A stretch of DNA of 64,000 nt. It comes from an uncultured Clostridia bacterium (GTDB lineage: Bacteria; Bacillota; Peptococcia; Peptococcales; Peptococcaceae). The stretch is taken from the NCBI GenBank assembly GCA_944391625.1, contig CALXUG010000008.1:1-64000 (forward strand). The letters run 5' to 3'. Each line of letters starts with the position of its first letter. Position 1 is the stretch's first letter. Shown in pieces: positions 46,310 to 55,770 of the stretch. The notes beneath the pieces were generated by a model, which did not search any database, was not told where the DNA came from, and saw nothing but the letters and a program-made list of their open reading frames with translations. The position numbers and the translations under genes were made by a program.

Positions 46310-47557
46310 ATGACCGCATTATTGGGAACGATCGGCATATTATCGTTGGTTGGTACAATCACATTTTTATTATTATTGTTGATGCAGGCTGTGCTGAAAA
46401 AATATCTTCACGCTTCATGGTTCTATGGGAGTATACTTTTTCTCTCTTTATTTTGGATTTTGCCTTTATGGAAATTTGTTCCCCAAGTTTCAACTGCTGC
46501 CTATACCTTCTTTGCCATAGATGCCATGCAATCAATTATAGTGCCGGATACTGGCACAACTGCACCGGCAAAAACATACACGTATCTGGTTTGGCTTGGA
46601 GGGCTCTATTGCCTGGTTGTGTGCATTCTGGTTATGCGCTTTATCTGCCAGTACAAAAAGCAGCAGGACATGCTGTTGCAAAACAGTTGGTTTATTACTG
46701 ACTGTGCGGATATAGAATGTCTGAAATCGTTACTATCTCAATATCGGATAAATAATACAGTTCAGTTAAAATCCAGTCCGCTCACTAATACACCGCTTTT
46801 ATTGGGATTTTTTCGCTATACCATCATTTTACCAAACTGTACCTTACAGCCTGAGCAGCTGCGGCTTGTACTGCAGCATGAGCTGATTCATTTAAAACGG
46901 CGCGATAACTGGTGGAAGATATACATGAAATTGCTTTCTTGCATTTATTGGTTTAACCCTATTATTTACCTGCAAAGCAGCCTGTTTGATAATTTTTGTG
47001 AATTATCCTGCGATGAAAAAGTGGTACGCCATTTAGATTTATCACAGCGAAAACAATATGGTTTATTGATTTTGGAGTTTGTTCAGCAAGGCTCCGTTAT
47101 CCCTAAAAATTGCAGCGCATTGCAGCAGAATATGGATTTGTTAAAAAAACGATTGCTGCATATTGTGCAATATAAAAAAAGCAGAAAAGAAATTGGTTGC
47201 CTATTTATTATTTTATTAGGAATGACGTTTCAAGTTGGTTGTAGTTTATCAACTGGACTTCACACTCCTGAACCAATACAGCAAGAAAATTTAGTAAATC
47301 GGAATTCCGTTAGCATAAATGAAAATAAGGTTTTTGAGCAAAAACCAATTGAAAGTTTTTTCTGGCAAGAAAAAGAAGGCGAAGATAGTATTATATTGTT
47401 TATCAATTCAGAAAAATATGAAATATCAGGTTCTCAGGTTGGTACATTTTCTGCAGGGCCGAAAGAAATACAGCAATATTGGGAAGCACTGGCAAGATTA
47501 CCTGAGAAAGATTTACCAAGTAATTTGAATTCTTTTTTAGATGAAACTTACAGATAG
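46310..47557 (+). CDS. BlaR1-like M56 metallopeptidase (pair 3)
   Basis: A 415-residue membrane protein with several N-terminal helices, the zinc site HELIH (His190-His194 in QHELIHLKRRDNW), IYWFNPIIYLQSSLFDNFCELSCDEKVVRH, and a last membrane segment near 300 (GCLFIILLGMTFQVGCS). The extracytoplasmic tail is about 105 residues and has no penicillin-binding domain. ATG 46310 follows AGAGGGGTGTGCAG. A T6 tract (47533-47538) just before the stop and a 44-codon overlapping frame (47541-47675) leave open a recent C-terminal frameshift. Confidence 0.88.
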   Translation: MTALLGTIGILSLVGTITFLLLLLMQAVLKKYLHASWFYGSILFLSLFWILPLWKFVPQVSTAAYTFFAIDAMQSIIVPDTGTTAPAKTYTYLVWLGGLYCLVVCILVMRFICQYKKQQDMLLQNSWFITDCADIECLKSLLSQYRINNTVQLKSSPLTNTPLLLGFFRYTIILPNCTLQPEQLRLVLQHELIHLKRRDNWWKIYMKLLSCIYWFNPIIYLQSSLFDNFCELSCDEKVVRHLDLSQRKQYGLLILEFVQQGSVIPKNCSALQQNMDLLKKRLLHIVQYKKSRKEIGCLFIILLGMTFQVGCSLSTGLHTPEPIQQENLVNRNSVSINENKVFEQKPIESFFWQEKEGEDSIILFINSEKYEISGSQVGTFSAGPKEIQQYWEALARLPEKDLPSNLNSFLDETYR

Positions 47558-47685
47558 GGTTATATTTCATATAATTGATTATATATGCTTTGGAGAGGAT
47601 GAAGTTTTCTTAACAAGGAAGCATCTCTATGCCTATGTAAAGGAAAATTGTGAAATACTTTCTTCGCAAAAATGAATTACCAAAC

Positions 47686-47737
47686 AAAAAGAGATACTGT
47701 CAGCAAAACTGTGATTTTGCTGACAGTATCTCTTTTT
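47686..47737. terminator. Strong bidirectional terminator
   Basis: A 23-bp perfect stem (47686-47708 / 47715-47737; core GAGATACTGTCAGC) with a 6-nt loop and flanking A5/T5, between M56 pair 3 and the PHP gene. Confidence 0.95.
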
Positions 47738-47755
47738 AATTACAGTGTATTTTTA

Positions 47756-48559
47756 TTACAGTGCAACGGGATGTTCATGGCGCAGGCCGAAGGTGGAGAT
47801 GGTTTGAAATCCCAGCTGTTTTAATACGGCTGTTGTTTCGGCAATTTGGTAGCCCACATATTCGGTGCGGTGACTGTCCGACCCTGTGGTGATGATGGTG
47901 CCGCCCAGCTGTCGGTAATGGCGCAGGATATCAAAATGGGGCAGGCACATGGCCGAACTGTGACGGAATCCTGATGTATTCACTTCCAGCCCTTTGCCGC
48001 GGCCAATCAGCTCCTGCAATAATTGGGTGACAAGGTCTAAACAGAGCAGATGATCGCCTGCTTGGTAGGGCGCAGGATTGTAGCGCTTGCAGTAGTCCAG
48101 ATGGCCGATGACATCAAAGTGATCAAATTGTTGGATGCAGTCCAGTATGGCCGAATAATACTGCTGATACACCTGCAGTTTGCTTTTACCCTGAAAGAAT
48201 GCTTTTTGGCTGACAGCTACGCCGTTGATTTCGTGTACTGAGCCGATGATAAAATCAAAGGGATAGCTGTTGATAATTTTTTCGTATTGTTTAAGCCGAT
48301 GCCGTTCCAGCCCGATTTCCAAACCAACCCGAATACGCAGCTGGCCGCTGTAGCGTTGCTGATACTGGGCGATGGTGGCAAAATAATGCTCCAGATCATG
48401 GATATAATGATTTTCATACTGATGGGGATAGGTGAGATCCATATGGTCTGTAAAGGCAATTTCGGTCAGACCGGCGTTTAAGGCTGCCTGGCAGATTTGC
48501 TCCATATTGGTGCGGCTGTCACAGGAAAATTGTGAGTGCAGATGATAATCAATCAGCAT
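47756..48559 (-). CDS. PHP-domain phosphatase, histidinol-phosphatase (HisJ) family
   Basis: A 267-residue PHP protein. The metal motifs are DYHLHSQFSCDSR (HxH near 6-8), FTDHMDL, GLEIG, IGSVHEI, HLDYCKRYNP and the C-terminal GSDSHRTEYVG. HisJ-type enzymes dephosphorylate histidinol phosphate, but no his genes adjoin, so the substrate stays open. ATG 48559 follows AAGAAGGTATTTC. A minus-strand promoter is likely at 48630-48600. Confidence 0.9.
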   Translation of the reverse strand: MLIDYHLHSQFSCDSRTNMEQICQAALNAGLTEIAFTDHMDLTYPHQYENHYIHDLEHYFATIAQYQQRYSGQLRIRVGLEIGLERHRLKQYEKIINSYPFDFIIGSVHEINGVAVSQKAFFQGKSKLQVYQQYYSAILDCIQQFDHFDVIGHLDYCKRYNPAPYQAGDHLLCLDLVTQLLQELIGRGKGLEVNTSGFRHSSAMCLPHFDILRHYRQLGGTIITTGSDSHRTEYVGYQIAETTAVLKQLGFQTISTFGLRHEHPVAL

Positions 48560-48599
48560 GAAATACCTTCTTTCGTTAAGTTGATAAATCTAATTATCT

Positions 48600-48630
48600 A
48601 TTATATTAACAGATGGATAGCGCTTGTCAA
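48600..48630 (-). promoter_or_regulatory. Possible promoter of the PHP gene
   Basis: Minus-strand TTGACA (plus 48625-48630) and TATAAT (plus 48600-48605) are perfect boxes but 19 bp apart, longer than optimal. Confidence 0.45.
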
Positions 48631-48944
48631 GCAATAACCGGTATTTCACAGAATAACTCCGTAAAAAACGGAGTTCTGTTTATGGATAAGCATAAAAGCC
48701 AACCATTTGGGCAATGACTGGCTGCTGTTAGCTATTTGTTGGCTGTCAAAAGTGGCTTAATCAATAAGGTGGATACTGTATAAATGGTTGTTTTTTGATT
48801 GACTGTTTGTTGGCTTTTGGTGACAGCGGGACTATTTGCTGAAAAACACTGGCAAGCGGAGAAGGGCTGTGATACAATAAACAACAAAAATATGTTCTGT
48901 TTGCTTCATTGGAGCAGAACTGGATTAGAAAGGCAGGTGCAGCC
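48631..48944 (+). other. Intergenic region before recG
   Basis: It holds a hairpin, CAGAATAACTCCG (48649-48661) with CGGAGTTCTG (48669-48678), and a weak recG promoter TGGCAA-17-TACAAT (48850-48878). No gene is supported. Confidence 0.35.
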
Positions 48945-50996
48945 ATGCTGCAAGTAACAGACGCGGTTACAGAGTTGAAAGGCATCGGGAGGCAGCGCGC
49001 TGCTGATTTGTGCAAATTGGGGATCAGCACCATTGAAGATTTACTGCATCATTATCCTTATCGTTATGAAGATCGTTCCTGCTTGAAGCCGCTGCGGGAT
49101 ATGCAGGAGGGCGACACCGAAACGCTGTGGGGCACCATTGTGCAGGCGCAGGATATCTATCCCCGCCGCGGTTTAAAAATGCTGCGGGTGACGGTGCGCT
49201 GCGCAGATGGCAATGCAGTGCTGGTATGGTTTAATCAAAACCATTTAAAAAGCAAATTGCAGCCTGGTCTGCAAATTGTAGCCACCGGAAAGGTAGGCAA
49301 GGGTCATGTGCGGCAAATTTCGGTGACGGATTTTGAACTGCTGGAAGATGAGGACGATTTGTCCAACTTTCAGCGGATTGTGCCAATTTATCGGGGAACG
49401 GAAAAAAACAGCAGCAAGGCCATTCGCCGTTTGATTCAGCAGGTGTTTGAAACAGGTGTGGAGTCTATGACCGAATATTTGCCCGATGCCCATCTGCAGC
49501 AGTATCATTTGCTGGAGTATGGACAGGCTGTACGGCAGATTCATTTTCCCGATGACTGGCAGCAGCTCAACTGGGCCAGACACCGGCTGGTGCTGGATGA
49601 ATTTCTGATTTTGCTACTGGGTATGCAGCTGCACAGTCTGATTGAAAAAAAGCAAGGGATAGCCCATGCTGCAACGGAGCAGTTGGCTGCCCGGTTTTTT
49701 GCTCAGCTGCCTTTTTCGCTGACCAATGCGCAGAAAAAAGTGATTTTGGAAATCAAAAAGGATATGGAGCAGGAGCAGGCCATGAAACGGTTGGTGCAGG
49801 GCGATGTAGGCAGCGGAAAGACCATGGTGGCGGTGTACACGCTGCTGAAGGCTGTATCGGGGGGCTATCAGGCGGTATTGATGGCGCCTACGGAAATTCT
49901 GGCAGAGCAGCATTATCTGAATCTGAAAAAGATGCTGGAACCATTGGGTATTGCACCTATGCTGCTGACCGGCAGTTTAACGAAAAAAGAACGGGAGAGC
50001 GTTTATGCAGCCATTGCTGACGGTTCCTGTCCCATTGCCATCGGCACCCATGCGCTGATTCAAAAGCAGGTGCAGTTTGCCAATTTGGGGGCAGTGGTGA
50101 TTGATGAGCAGCATCGCTTTGGTGTGCGGCAGCGTCTGGCTCTGGAAAACAAAGGGCGGGCGCCGGATGTGCTGGTGATGACAGCCACCCCCATTCCCCG
50201 CTCCTTGGCGCTGACACTGTATGGCGATATGGATTTGTCCATCATTGATGAATTGCCGCCCGGTCGGCAGACAATAAAAACCTATTGCATCGGAGAATCA
50301 AAGCGGCAGGGGCTGTATGGCTTTTTGGATGAACAAATTAGAGCCGGATATCAGGTGTATATAGTTTGCCCGCTGGTGGAGGAATCGGAAAAGATGGATT
50401 TGGAAAATGCCACCCATCTGGCGGATCATCTGGCAGTAAATGTGTATCCCCAGTATACGGTGGGATTGCTGCACGGCAAGATGAAGCCAAAGGAAAAAGC
50501 GGAGATTATGGAGCAGTTTCGTTCCGGCGCTATACAGATTCTGGTATCCACAACGGTAATCGAGGTGGGGGTTGATGTGCCTAACGCCAATGTGATGGTG
50601 ATTGAGAATGCAGAACGGTTTGGGCTGGCGCAGCTGCATCAGCTGCGGGGCCGTGTGGGGCGTGGTGCCAGTCAGGCCCATTGTTTTCTGGTGGCAGAGC
50701 CGAAAACAGAGGAAGGCAAGCGGCGTATGGCGGTTATGGTAAAAAGCAGTGACGGCTTTGTGATTGCCGAGGAAGATTTGCTGCTGCGGGGAGCCGGTGA
50801 GGTGCTGGGCACTCGTCAGCATGGGCTGCCCGATTTGAAAATTGCCGATTTGGTTCATGATATCAAAATATTGGAGCAGAGTAAGCAGTTAGCCGCGCAG
50901 ATTTGCCAGAGTGGTTTGGAGCAGCCCCAGTATCGGCAGCTGCGGGAAAAGGCAGAAGCAGTTTATCAGCGCAGACTTCTTTTGCAGGAGGAATGA
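48945..50996 (+). CDS. recG: ATP-dependent DNA helicase RecG
   Basis: A 683-residue helicase that remodels stalled forks and branched DNA. It has the N-terminal wedge/OB domain (ELKGIGRQRAADLCKLGI, HHYPYRYEDRS), Walker A in VQGDVGSGKTMVA, DEQHRFGVRQR (motif II), MTATPIPRSLALTLYGDMD (III), STTVIEVGVDVPNANVMVIENAERFGLAQLHQLRGRVGRG (V-VI) and the C-terminal LRGAGEVLGTRQHG. ATG 48945 follows AAAGGCAGGTG and gives MLQVTDAVTELKG; the longer frame from TTG 48909 is less well supported. Confidence 0.97.
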   Translation: MLQVTDAVTELKGIGRQRAADLCKLGISTIEDLLHHYPYRYEDRSCLKPLRDMQEGDTETLWGTIVQAQDIYPRRGLKMLRVTVRCADGNAVLVWFNQNHLKSKLQPGLQIVATGKVGKGHVRQISVTDFELLEDEDDLSNFQRIVPIYRGTEKNSSKAIRRLIQQVFETGVESMTEYLPDAHLQQYHLLEYGQAVRQIHFPDDWQQLNWARHRLVLDEFLILLLGMQLHSLIEKKQGIAHAATEQLAARFFAQLPFSLTNAQKKVILEIKKDMEQEQAMKRLVQGDVGSGKTMVAVYTLLKAVSGGYQAVLMAPTEILAEQHYLNLKKMLEPLGIAPMLLTGSLTKKERESVYAAIADGSCPIAIGTHALIQKQVQFANLGAVVIDEQHRFGVRQRLALENKGRAPDVLVMTATPIPRSLALTLYGDMDLSIIDELPPGRQTIKTYCIGESKRQGLYGFLDEQIRAGYQVYIVCPLVEESEKMDLENATHLADHLAVNVYPQYTVGLLHGKMKPKEKAEIMEQFRSGAIQILVSTTVIEVGVDVPNANVMVIENAERFGLAQLHQLRGRVGRGASQAHCFLVAEPKTEEGKRRMAVMVKSSDGFVIAEEDLLLRGAGEVLGTRQHGLPDLKIADLVHDIKILEQSKQLAAQICQSGLEQPQYRQLREKAEAVYQRRLLLQEE

Positions 50997-51303
50997 TTTG
51001 CGCTGTAAAAGATTTGAAGCTTTGCGGCAGAGGATAAAAATAGGCAGAACTGCAGTAGCACTTAATGGTTGGAGTATACAAGGGTGTGTTTGCAGAAGTG
51101 TAAAAACTTCATGTCCAGACATGTAAAAAATACACTTCTTGATGTGTAAAAAGTACAATGTAATAAGACTGAGAAGAATAAGACTGAGTATAAGATTTAT
51201 AGAGGAGGGGGAGGGCGTTTGCCGTTACGGCATTTCTGCATATGGAATCGGGTAACACAATAACGTTGAAGTAACAAATTTAGAGAAAAAGGATGTGGCA
51301 TTG
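50997..51303 (+). other. Repeat-rich leader before the isochorismatase-like gene
   Basis: TGTAAAAA occurs at 51099, 51122 and 51145, spaced exactly 23 bp. A perfect 12-bp direct repeat AATAAGACTGAG follows at 51162-51173 and 51177-51188. No coding frame is supported here. Confidence 0.5.
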
Positions 51304-51969
51304 ATGACGGAAAATCAAACAAAGTCGGCTATGATTGTCATTGATATGGAAAAAGGATTTGTGGAGCCGGAGTCGGCTCATTGTATTTGCACTGCCAAAG
51401 CTACCGTGCCCGCCTGCAGCAGGGCGATAGCCCTTGCCAGAGAAAAAGGGATTCCAGTATTTTTTGTTAATCGTATTTATCGCGCCAATGGCAGTGATGT
51501 GGAAGCTACCCGCTATCACAGCTGGGTACAGGGCGGCAGAGCCATGACGCCGGGAAGTACAGGTCCATGCAGCTATGAGATGCCCGAGGGCATGGAGCCA
51601 AAGCCAGGTGATTATACACTGATTAAGCCCCGTTGGAGCGGCTTTTTTCAGACCGAGCTGGATTTGATTTTGCGTAGGCTGCGCATTGAAACGGTTATTT
51701 TGATTGGCACCACCACGCCTAATTGTGTGCGCACCACTTGCTATGATGCTATATCGTTGGATTATAATGTGATTGTGCTGCCGGAGTGCTGTTCTTCTCA
51801 GACAGAAGAAATCCAGCGGGTTAATCTGGCCGATATGGAACGTGTGGGCGCGCAGATGATGCCGTTGGAACAGTTTGCACTATATCAGCCCCAGTCTGCG
51901 CCGCAGCTGGTGCAGCAGGTACAGCAGGCGGTGATGAACGACACAGCAGCGCCGGAAGCCAATCTTTAA
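51304..51969 (+). CDS. Isochorismatase-family cysteine hydrolase
   Basis: A 221-residue cytoplasmic hydrolase. The catalytic Asp is in MIVIDMEKGF, the Lys in LIKPRWSGFFQTELDLIL, and the nucleophile Cys141 in IGTTTPNCVRTTCYDAISLDYNVIVL. This triad hydrolyses isochorismate, nicotinamide or related amides; the substrate is not evident. ATG 51304 lies ten bases after AAAAGGA; GTG 51295 is too close to that site. The upstream leader has unusual regular repeats. Confidence 0.88.
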   Translation: MTENQTKSAMIVIDMEKGFVEPESAHCICTAKATVPACSRAIALAREKGIPVFFVNRIYRANGSDVEATRYHSWVQGGRAMTPGSTGPCSYEMPEGMEPKPGDYTLIKPRWSGFFQTELDLILRRLRIETVILIGTTTPNCVRTTCYDAISLDYNVIVLPECCSSQTEEIQRVNLADMERVGAQMMPLEQFALYQPQSAPQLVQQVQQAVMNDTAAPEANL

Positions 51970-52058
51970 TGGTTGATGTGTGCGGCTCACTTGAAAATAG
52001 AATTATGTTGGGTTTGCTTGGTTTTGCAAGCCGATTAGGGAATGCTTGGAGATATAAG

Positions 52059-52097
52059 AAAAAGGGGTTTGTCGCTGTAATGGACAAGCCCCTTTTT
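52059..52097. terminator. Bidirectional terminator, isochorismatase / methyltransferase
   Basis: AAAAAGGGGTTTGTC (52059-52073) pairs with GACAAGCCCCTTTTT (52083-52097), one G-U, 9-nt loop. Confidence 0.88.
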
Positions 52098-52144
52098 GAA
52101 ATTGTGATTTAAAATTATGATTGATAAAATCAACCGGAAACTGC

Positions 52145-52897
52145 CTAAACCATACATTCAAACAGGAAGGATTCACATTGATCATCAACGGCCAGCTCTT
52201 TTTGAAAGGAGGAATAAGTTGTGATTTTGGTAAAGCCAATTTCTTTTAGCATGGCCTCCATCTCGCCGAACTGGTAAAGATGGGTCTGAAAATCCATGGG
52301 TTCATTTTGTAATAATTCTGCGCCGTTGTATAGCTGATAAATGCCAGGTGAAAATTGTGTCTGACTTTGGGCATCGTAAAAATTTTTGCTTTTTAAAATC
52401 AGATCAAAGCCTTCTTTGGTTTTTACGGAAACCGAAACCTGGTATTCCTGGTCATCCGCACAGATGTTGGCAACGGTATCAACTGCAAAGACAAATTTAC
52501 CGGTTGGTGTCAGCCAATTTTTTAATTGCTGTAAGATACGTTTACAGAGAGTCATATCGGTAAATAAAGATACAGAACCGGATGAAATGAAAATATAATC
52601 GAATGGTTCTTCTGGTTGGTACTCTATAATGTCACTGTGTATGACATGGGCTTGTGAGGCTTTTTGTTTCAGTTTTTGCAGCATTTCCTGTGATAAGTCC
52701 ATTCCGCTGATTTGAAATCCCCGATCCAGAAAGGGAACAAGAAAGCGACCGCTGCCGCATAATGGTTCCAAAATACGCATGTCTTTTTCTGCATAGGAGA
52801 GATAAAAATCCAATTCATCCTGCGGCGCTTTTGGGTGTAAAATTTCATACAGCTCGGTACAAAGACTGCCGTAATAGTTTTGTGTTATCTGATTCAT
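52145..52897 (-). CDS. Class I SAM-dependent methyltransferase
   Basis: A 250-residue protein with the SAM motif ILEPLCGSGRFLVPFLDRGFQISGMDLSQEML (residues about 45-75), then HSDIIEYQPEEPFDYIFISSGSVSLF and LTPTGKFVFAVDTV. It belongs to the broad class I fold; the substrate is unknown. ATG 52897 is preceded by TTGGAGGTACTCA; the longer frame to 52918 includes that site. It is monocistronic and converges on the isochorismatase gene. Confidence 0.88.
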   Translation of the reverse strand: MNQITQNYYGSLCTELYEILHPKAPQDELDFYLSYAEKDMRILEPLCGSGRFLVPFLDRGFQISGMDLSQEMLQKLKQKASQAHVIHSDIIEYQPEEPFDYIFISSGSVSLFTDMTLCKRILQQLKNWLTPTGKFVFAVDTVANICADDQEYQVSVSVKTKEGFDLILKSKNFYDAQSQTQFSPGIYQLYNGAELLQNEPMDFQTHLYQFGEMEAMLKEIGFTKITTYSSFQKELAVDDQCESFLFECMV

Positions 52898-53130
52898 TGA
52901 GTACCTCCAATTTAACATGGTTCTGCTGGTGATGATTTTGATTATAGCATGTTCTGCCAGGTATCACAATGAGAATTCGGTTGATGTTATGTAGGAAAAA
53001 GAAGGCTGTGGAAGCCAAAAGATAGGGTCAAAAAAATGAAACCAAAAAGATACAACCAAGCAGGATTGAATTGTCAGGAATTGTGGTAAACTAACATAGG
53101 AACGTAAAAACACAAGGAGGTATTTTGGTA

Positions 53131-53997
53131 ATGAAGCAAAAACGATTGTATGTTAAGCATGAAAACAGAAATTGGACATGGATGGTATTGGCTGTATTGC
53201 TGTGCGGATTGCTGCTGGCAGGCTGCAGTGCAGAGCCAAATCAGAGCCAGTCGGCGGATAATGCCGAAAAACAGATGCCAAAGCAAACTATGGAGAAGAA
53301 TTCTGCCGTTGATGATGCAGTGATTGGTCATATGAAAGCATTGCAGCTGGCTTATGCAGAAGTGGATGCCGATGAAAATAAAGTAGAAGATTTTTCTGTA
53401 GAATTGGAACAAGATGATGGGCAGGTTTACTATGAGGTTGATTTTGAATGGGATGGTTCTGCCTATGAATATGAGCTGGATGGAGTGAATGGCGTTGTTC
53501 TGGCGCAGAAAAAAGAACCGCTTTATAGAAGTAACATAGAGCAGCAGGCGAAACTCAGCCATTCGGAAGCGGCGGAGCTTGCTCTTCAACAGGCCAAAAT
53601 CAGTAAAGAGCAGGCAGAGCTGCGAGAAACCCATCTGCATGAAGAAGATGGCGCTCCGGTATATGATATTGTGTTTGCCGTTGATGATCAGGAATATTTT
53701 TATCGAATACATGCCATAGATGGCAGTGTGGTGCTGCAGCGGCAGCAACAGCAAAAACCGATTACAGGCAGTAAAGCGCAGGATGAAAGCGGGATAACGG
53801 TTTCTATGGAGCAGGCCAAAGAGATTGCTTTACAGGATGCAGGGATAAAGGAAACCGATACGCAGGAACTGGAAATCAAAAGAGAACGGGATCATGGAAT
53901 GGTCGTGTATGAAATTGATTTTGAGGTAGAACGTGTGGAGTATGGGTATTTGATTGATGCTGCTACCGGTGATATTCTTGAAAAACAAAAGGACTGA
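53131..53997 (+). CDS. PepSY-domain lipoprotein
   Basis: A 288-residue secreted protein. The signal peptide WMVLAVLLCGLLLAGC ends in a lipobox (LLAGC), so it is probably lipid-anchored. Three PepSY repeats follow: ALQLAYAEVDADENKVEDFSVEL with YYEVDFEWDG, HSEAAELALQQAKISKEQ with YDIVFAVDDQEY, and MEQAKEIALQDAGIKETD with YEIDFEVERVEYGYLIDAATGDIL. PepSY domains are thought to inhibit proteases or bind envelope partners. ATG 53131 is ten bases after AAGGAGG; TTG 53125 is the alternative start. Confidence 0.88.
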   Translation: MKQKRLYVKHENRNWTWMVLAVLLCGLLLAGCSAEPNQSQSADNAEKQMPKQTMEKNSAVDDAVIGHMKALQLAYAEVDADENKVEDFSVELEQDDGQVYYEVDFEWDGSAYEYELDGVNGVVLAQKKEPLYRSNIEQQAKLSHSEAAELALQQAKISKEQAELRETHLHEEDGAPVYDIVFAVDDQEYFYRIHAIDGSVVLQRQQQQKPITGSKAQDESGITVSMEQAKEIALQDAGIKETDTQELEIKRERDHGMVVYEIDFEVERVEYGYLIDAATGDILEKQKD

Positions 53998-54022
53998 CGC
54001 TGGCCTGTGGCAACAAAGTTTG

Positions 54023-54057
54023 CTTGGAAAGTCCTTGTGATGCAGGGGCTTTCCAAG
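54023..54057 (+). other. Hairpin after the PepSY gene
   Basis: CTTGGAAAG (54023-54031) pairs with CTTTCCAAG (54049-54057). No T run follows, so it is a poor terminator. Confidence 0.4.
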
Positions 54058-54198
54058 TCAAATGGGAATAAAAAAGAAATGATTTCTTATACAGTGTAAA
54101 ATTGCAGAAGTTATGACAGCATTTGGTTGAGAACTGCTTTCGGCTATGTTAAAATAAACAGATATGATGATGTAATTATTTTACTGGGAGGAAAGCAA

Positions 54199-55770
54199 AT
54201 GAGCCGCATGATACACACCACAATTTCAGAAAAAGTATACCGTTTTTTAGCTGCAGCGTTTGCTGTTTTTTTGTTGGGCTTTTTGGTGTGCAGGCCAGCA
54301 ATCGTTCCTGCCCTGTGGCCCGGCAATGAGGAGAGCGGACAAGTATATTGGCTGTTGCTGATATGGCTGGCAGTGGCTTCTTTGTATAGTTTTTTGCTCA
54401 GCCGCCTGGAGCATCGCTGCTCGGTGATGCTGTTTTCTTTTGTGCTGTTTTTATTGTGCGCACTGCCCCGTTTGGCAGTGCTGCAATTTCAGTATTATAT
54501 TCCTACCAATGATTTTGCCAACTATCTGTTGTACGGGCAGTGTTTTGTGCAGGGTGATTATGCGCCAGCAGCGGATTTGATTGCCAATTATTATCAGATG
54601 CCCAAAATGGGCGGCATTGTAGTTTTTAACGGATTGCTGATGCTGTTATTCGGCGATATGCTGTTGGGGATGCAGATGGCTAATATTGCGCTGACCGGCG
54701 GGATTTGTGTAATTTTGTATCATTTGATCAGGCCGATTCATGGTCAGGCCGCATGGATAACAGCGCTGCTTTGGATGCTGTATCCTTCTAATATTATTTC
54801 TACACAAATTCCGACCAATCATCACGGTGCAACGCTGTTTTTTCTGCTAGGGCTGTTGCTGTATAGCTATTTGCTGCGGCAAAAGCAATGGAGCCGCATT
54901 GTGCTGTTGGCCATTGCAACAGGAATTTGTCTGGCAATTAGCAATTTTATTCATCCTTCGGTAATTGTGATTCAACTGTCCATTTTGTGTTTTACATTGT
55001 TGACAGTGGTGCAGTATGCCTGTCGGGAAAGAAAGCTGCTGGGCGTGCCTGCGCAGAAATTACTGGCTGCCTGTCTGTTGATTTTTATAACCGGCGCAGG
55101 TTGTCAGCAAATAGGACTGCAGCAGCTGCAGCAGCATCAGGTGATTACTGACAGACAGGAGATTTCGGTGTTGTTTAAGCTGGTTTTGGGATTTAATCAG
55201 GACAGCAACGGTTCATTCAGCGAAATTGATTACAATCAGATTCGGCAGCTGCCCCAGGAGCAGCAGGCAGAGGCTTGCCTGACCTTATTGCAGCAGCGGC
55301 TGCAGGACCCGTTGTCGGCTGCGTTGTTTATGCTGCAAAAAACAGATACTGCCTGGTTTCAGCGGGACGGTTATTTTTATTGGTATCGGGAAGGCGCTTT
55401 GCTGGAATACAGCCAGCAGGAGCAGAACGGCACCTTAACGGAAGAACAGAAACAGCAATATTGGCAAGCTGTCGATTGGATTCAGGGTGCGCAGACGCTG
55501 GATATTATTTTTGTGCGTGTGGTGTATTGGCTGGCGGTGATTGGTTTGCTTTGTGGCAGTTTCTTTAAAGGCGATATTGAAAATGTACTGTTTTTTGTGC
55601 CCTTGGGCTGGATTGCTGTGATTATGCTGACCGAAATGCAGTCCCGTTATCGTTACCCCGCTATGCCGGCCTTTTTTCTGCTGGCTGCCTTGGGTGTTTG
55701 TACGTTATGGCAATGGAGCAGGAAAAAAGAACCTAGGCATGGGAAAGTAGAGAAAAGGTTGGTGAAATAA
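54199..55770 (+). CDS. Polytopic GT-C-type glycosyltransferase (GT39/ArnT-like)
   Basis: A 523-residue membrane protein with about eleven hydrophobic segments. An acidic loop after the first helices holds YIPTNDFANYLLYGQCFVQGDY, similar to the Asp-containing loop of GT-C/ArnT enzymes, which take sugars from polyprenyl-phosphate donors. Late YRYPAMPAFFLLAALGV matches their conserved YRY/P end. ATG 54199 follows GGGAGGAAAGCAA. The next two genes encode a GT2 synthase and a GtrA flippase, so the three form a complete three-component envelope glycosylation cassette. Confidence 0.82.
   Translation: MSRMIHTTISEKVYRFLAAAFAVFLLGFLVCRPAIVPALWPGNEESGQVYWLLLIWLAVASLYSFLLSRLEHRCSVMLFSFVLFLLCALPRLAVLQFQYYIPTNDFANYLLYGQCFVQGDYAPAADLIANYYQMPKMGGIVVFNGLLMLLFGDMLLGMQMANIALTGGICVILYHLIRPIHGQAAWITALLWMLYPSNIISTQIPTNHHGATLFFLLGLLLYSYLLRQKQWSRIVLLAIATGICLAISNFIHPSVIVIQLSILCFTLLTVVQYACRERKLLGVPAQKLLAACLLIFITGAGCQQIGLQQLQQHQVITDRQEISVLFKLVLGFNQDSNGSFSEIDYNQIRQLPQEQQAEACLTLLQQRLQDPLSAALFMLQKTDTAWFQRDGYFYWYREGALLEYSQQEQNGTLTEEQKQQYWQAVDWIQGAQTLDIIFVRVVYWLAVIGLLCGSFFKGDIENVLFFVPLGWIAVIMLTEMQSRYRYPAMPAFFLLAALGVCTLWQWSRKKEPRHGKVEKRLVK

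Noticed and set aside
51099-51152. CRISPR array
   Set aside because: Only an 8-bp core recurs three times at 23 bp, without repeat-spacer structure or cas genes.
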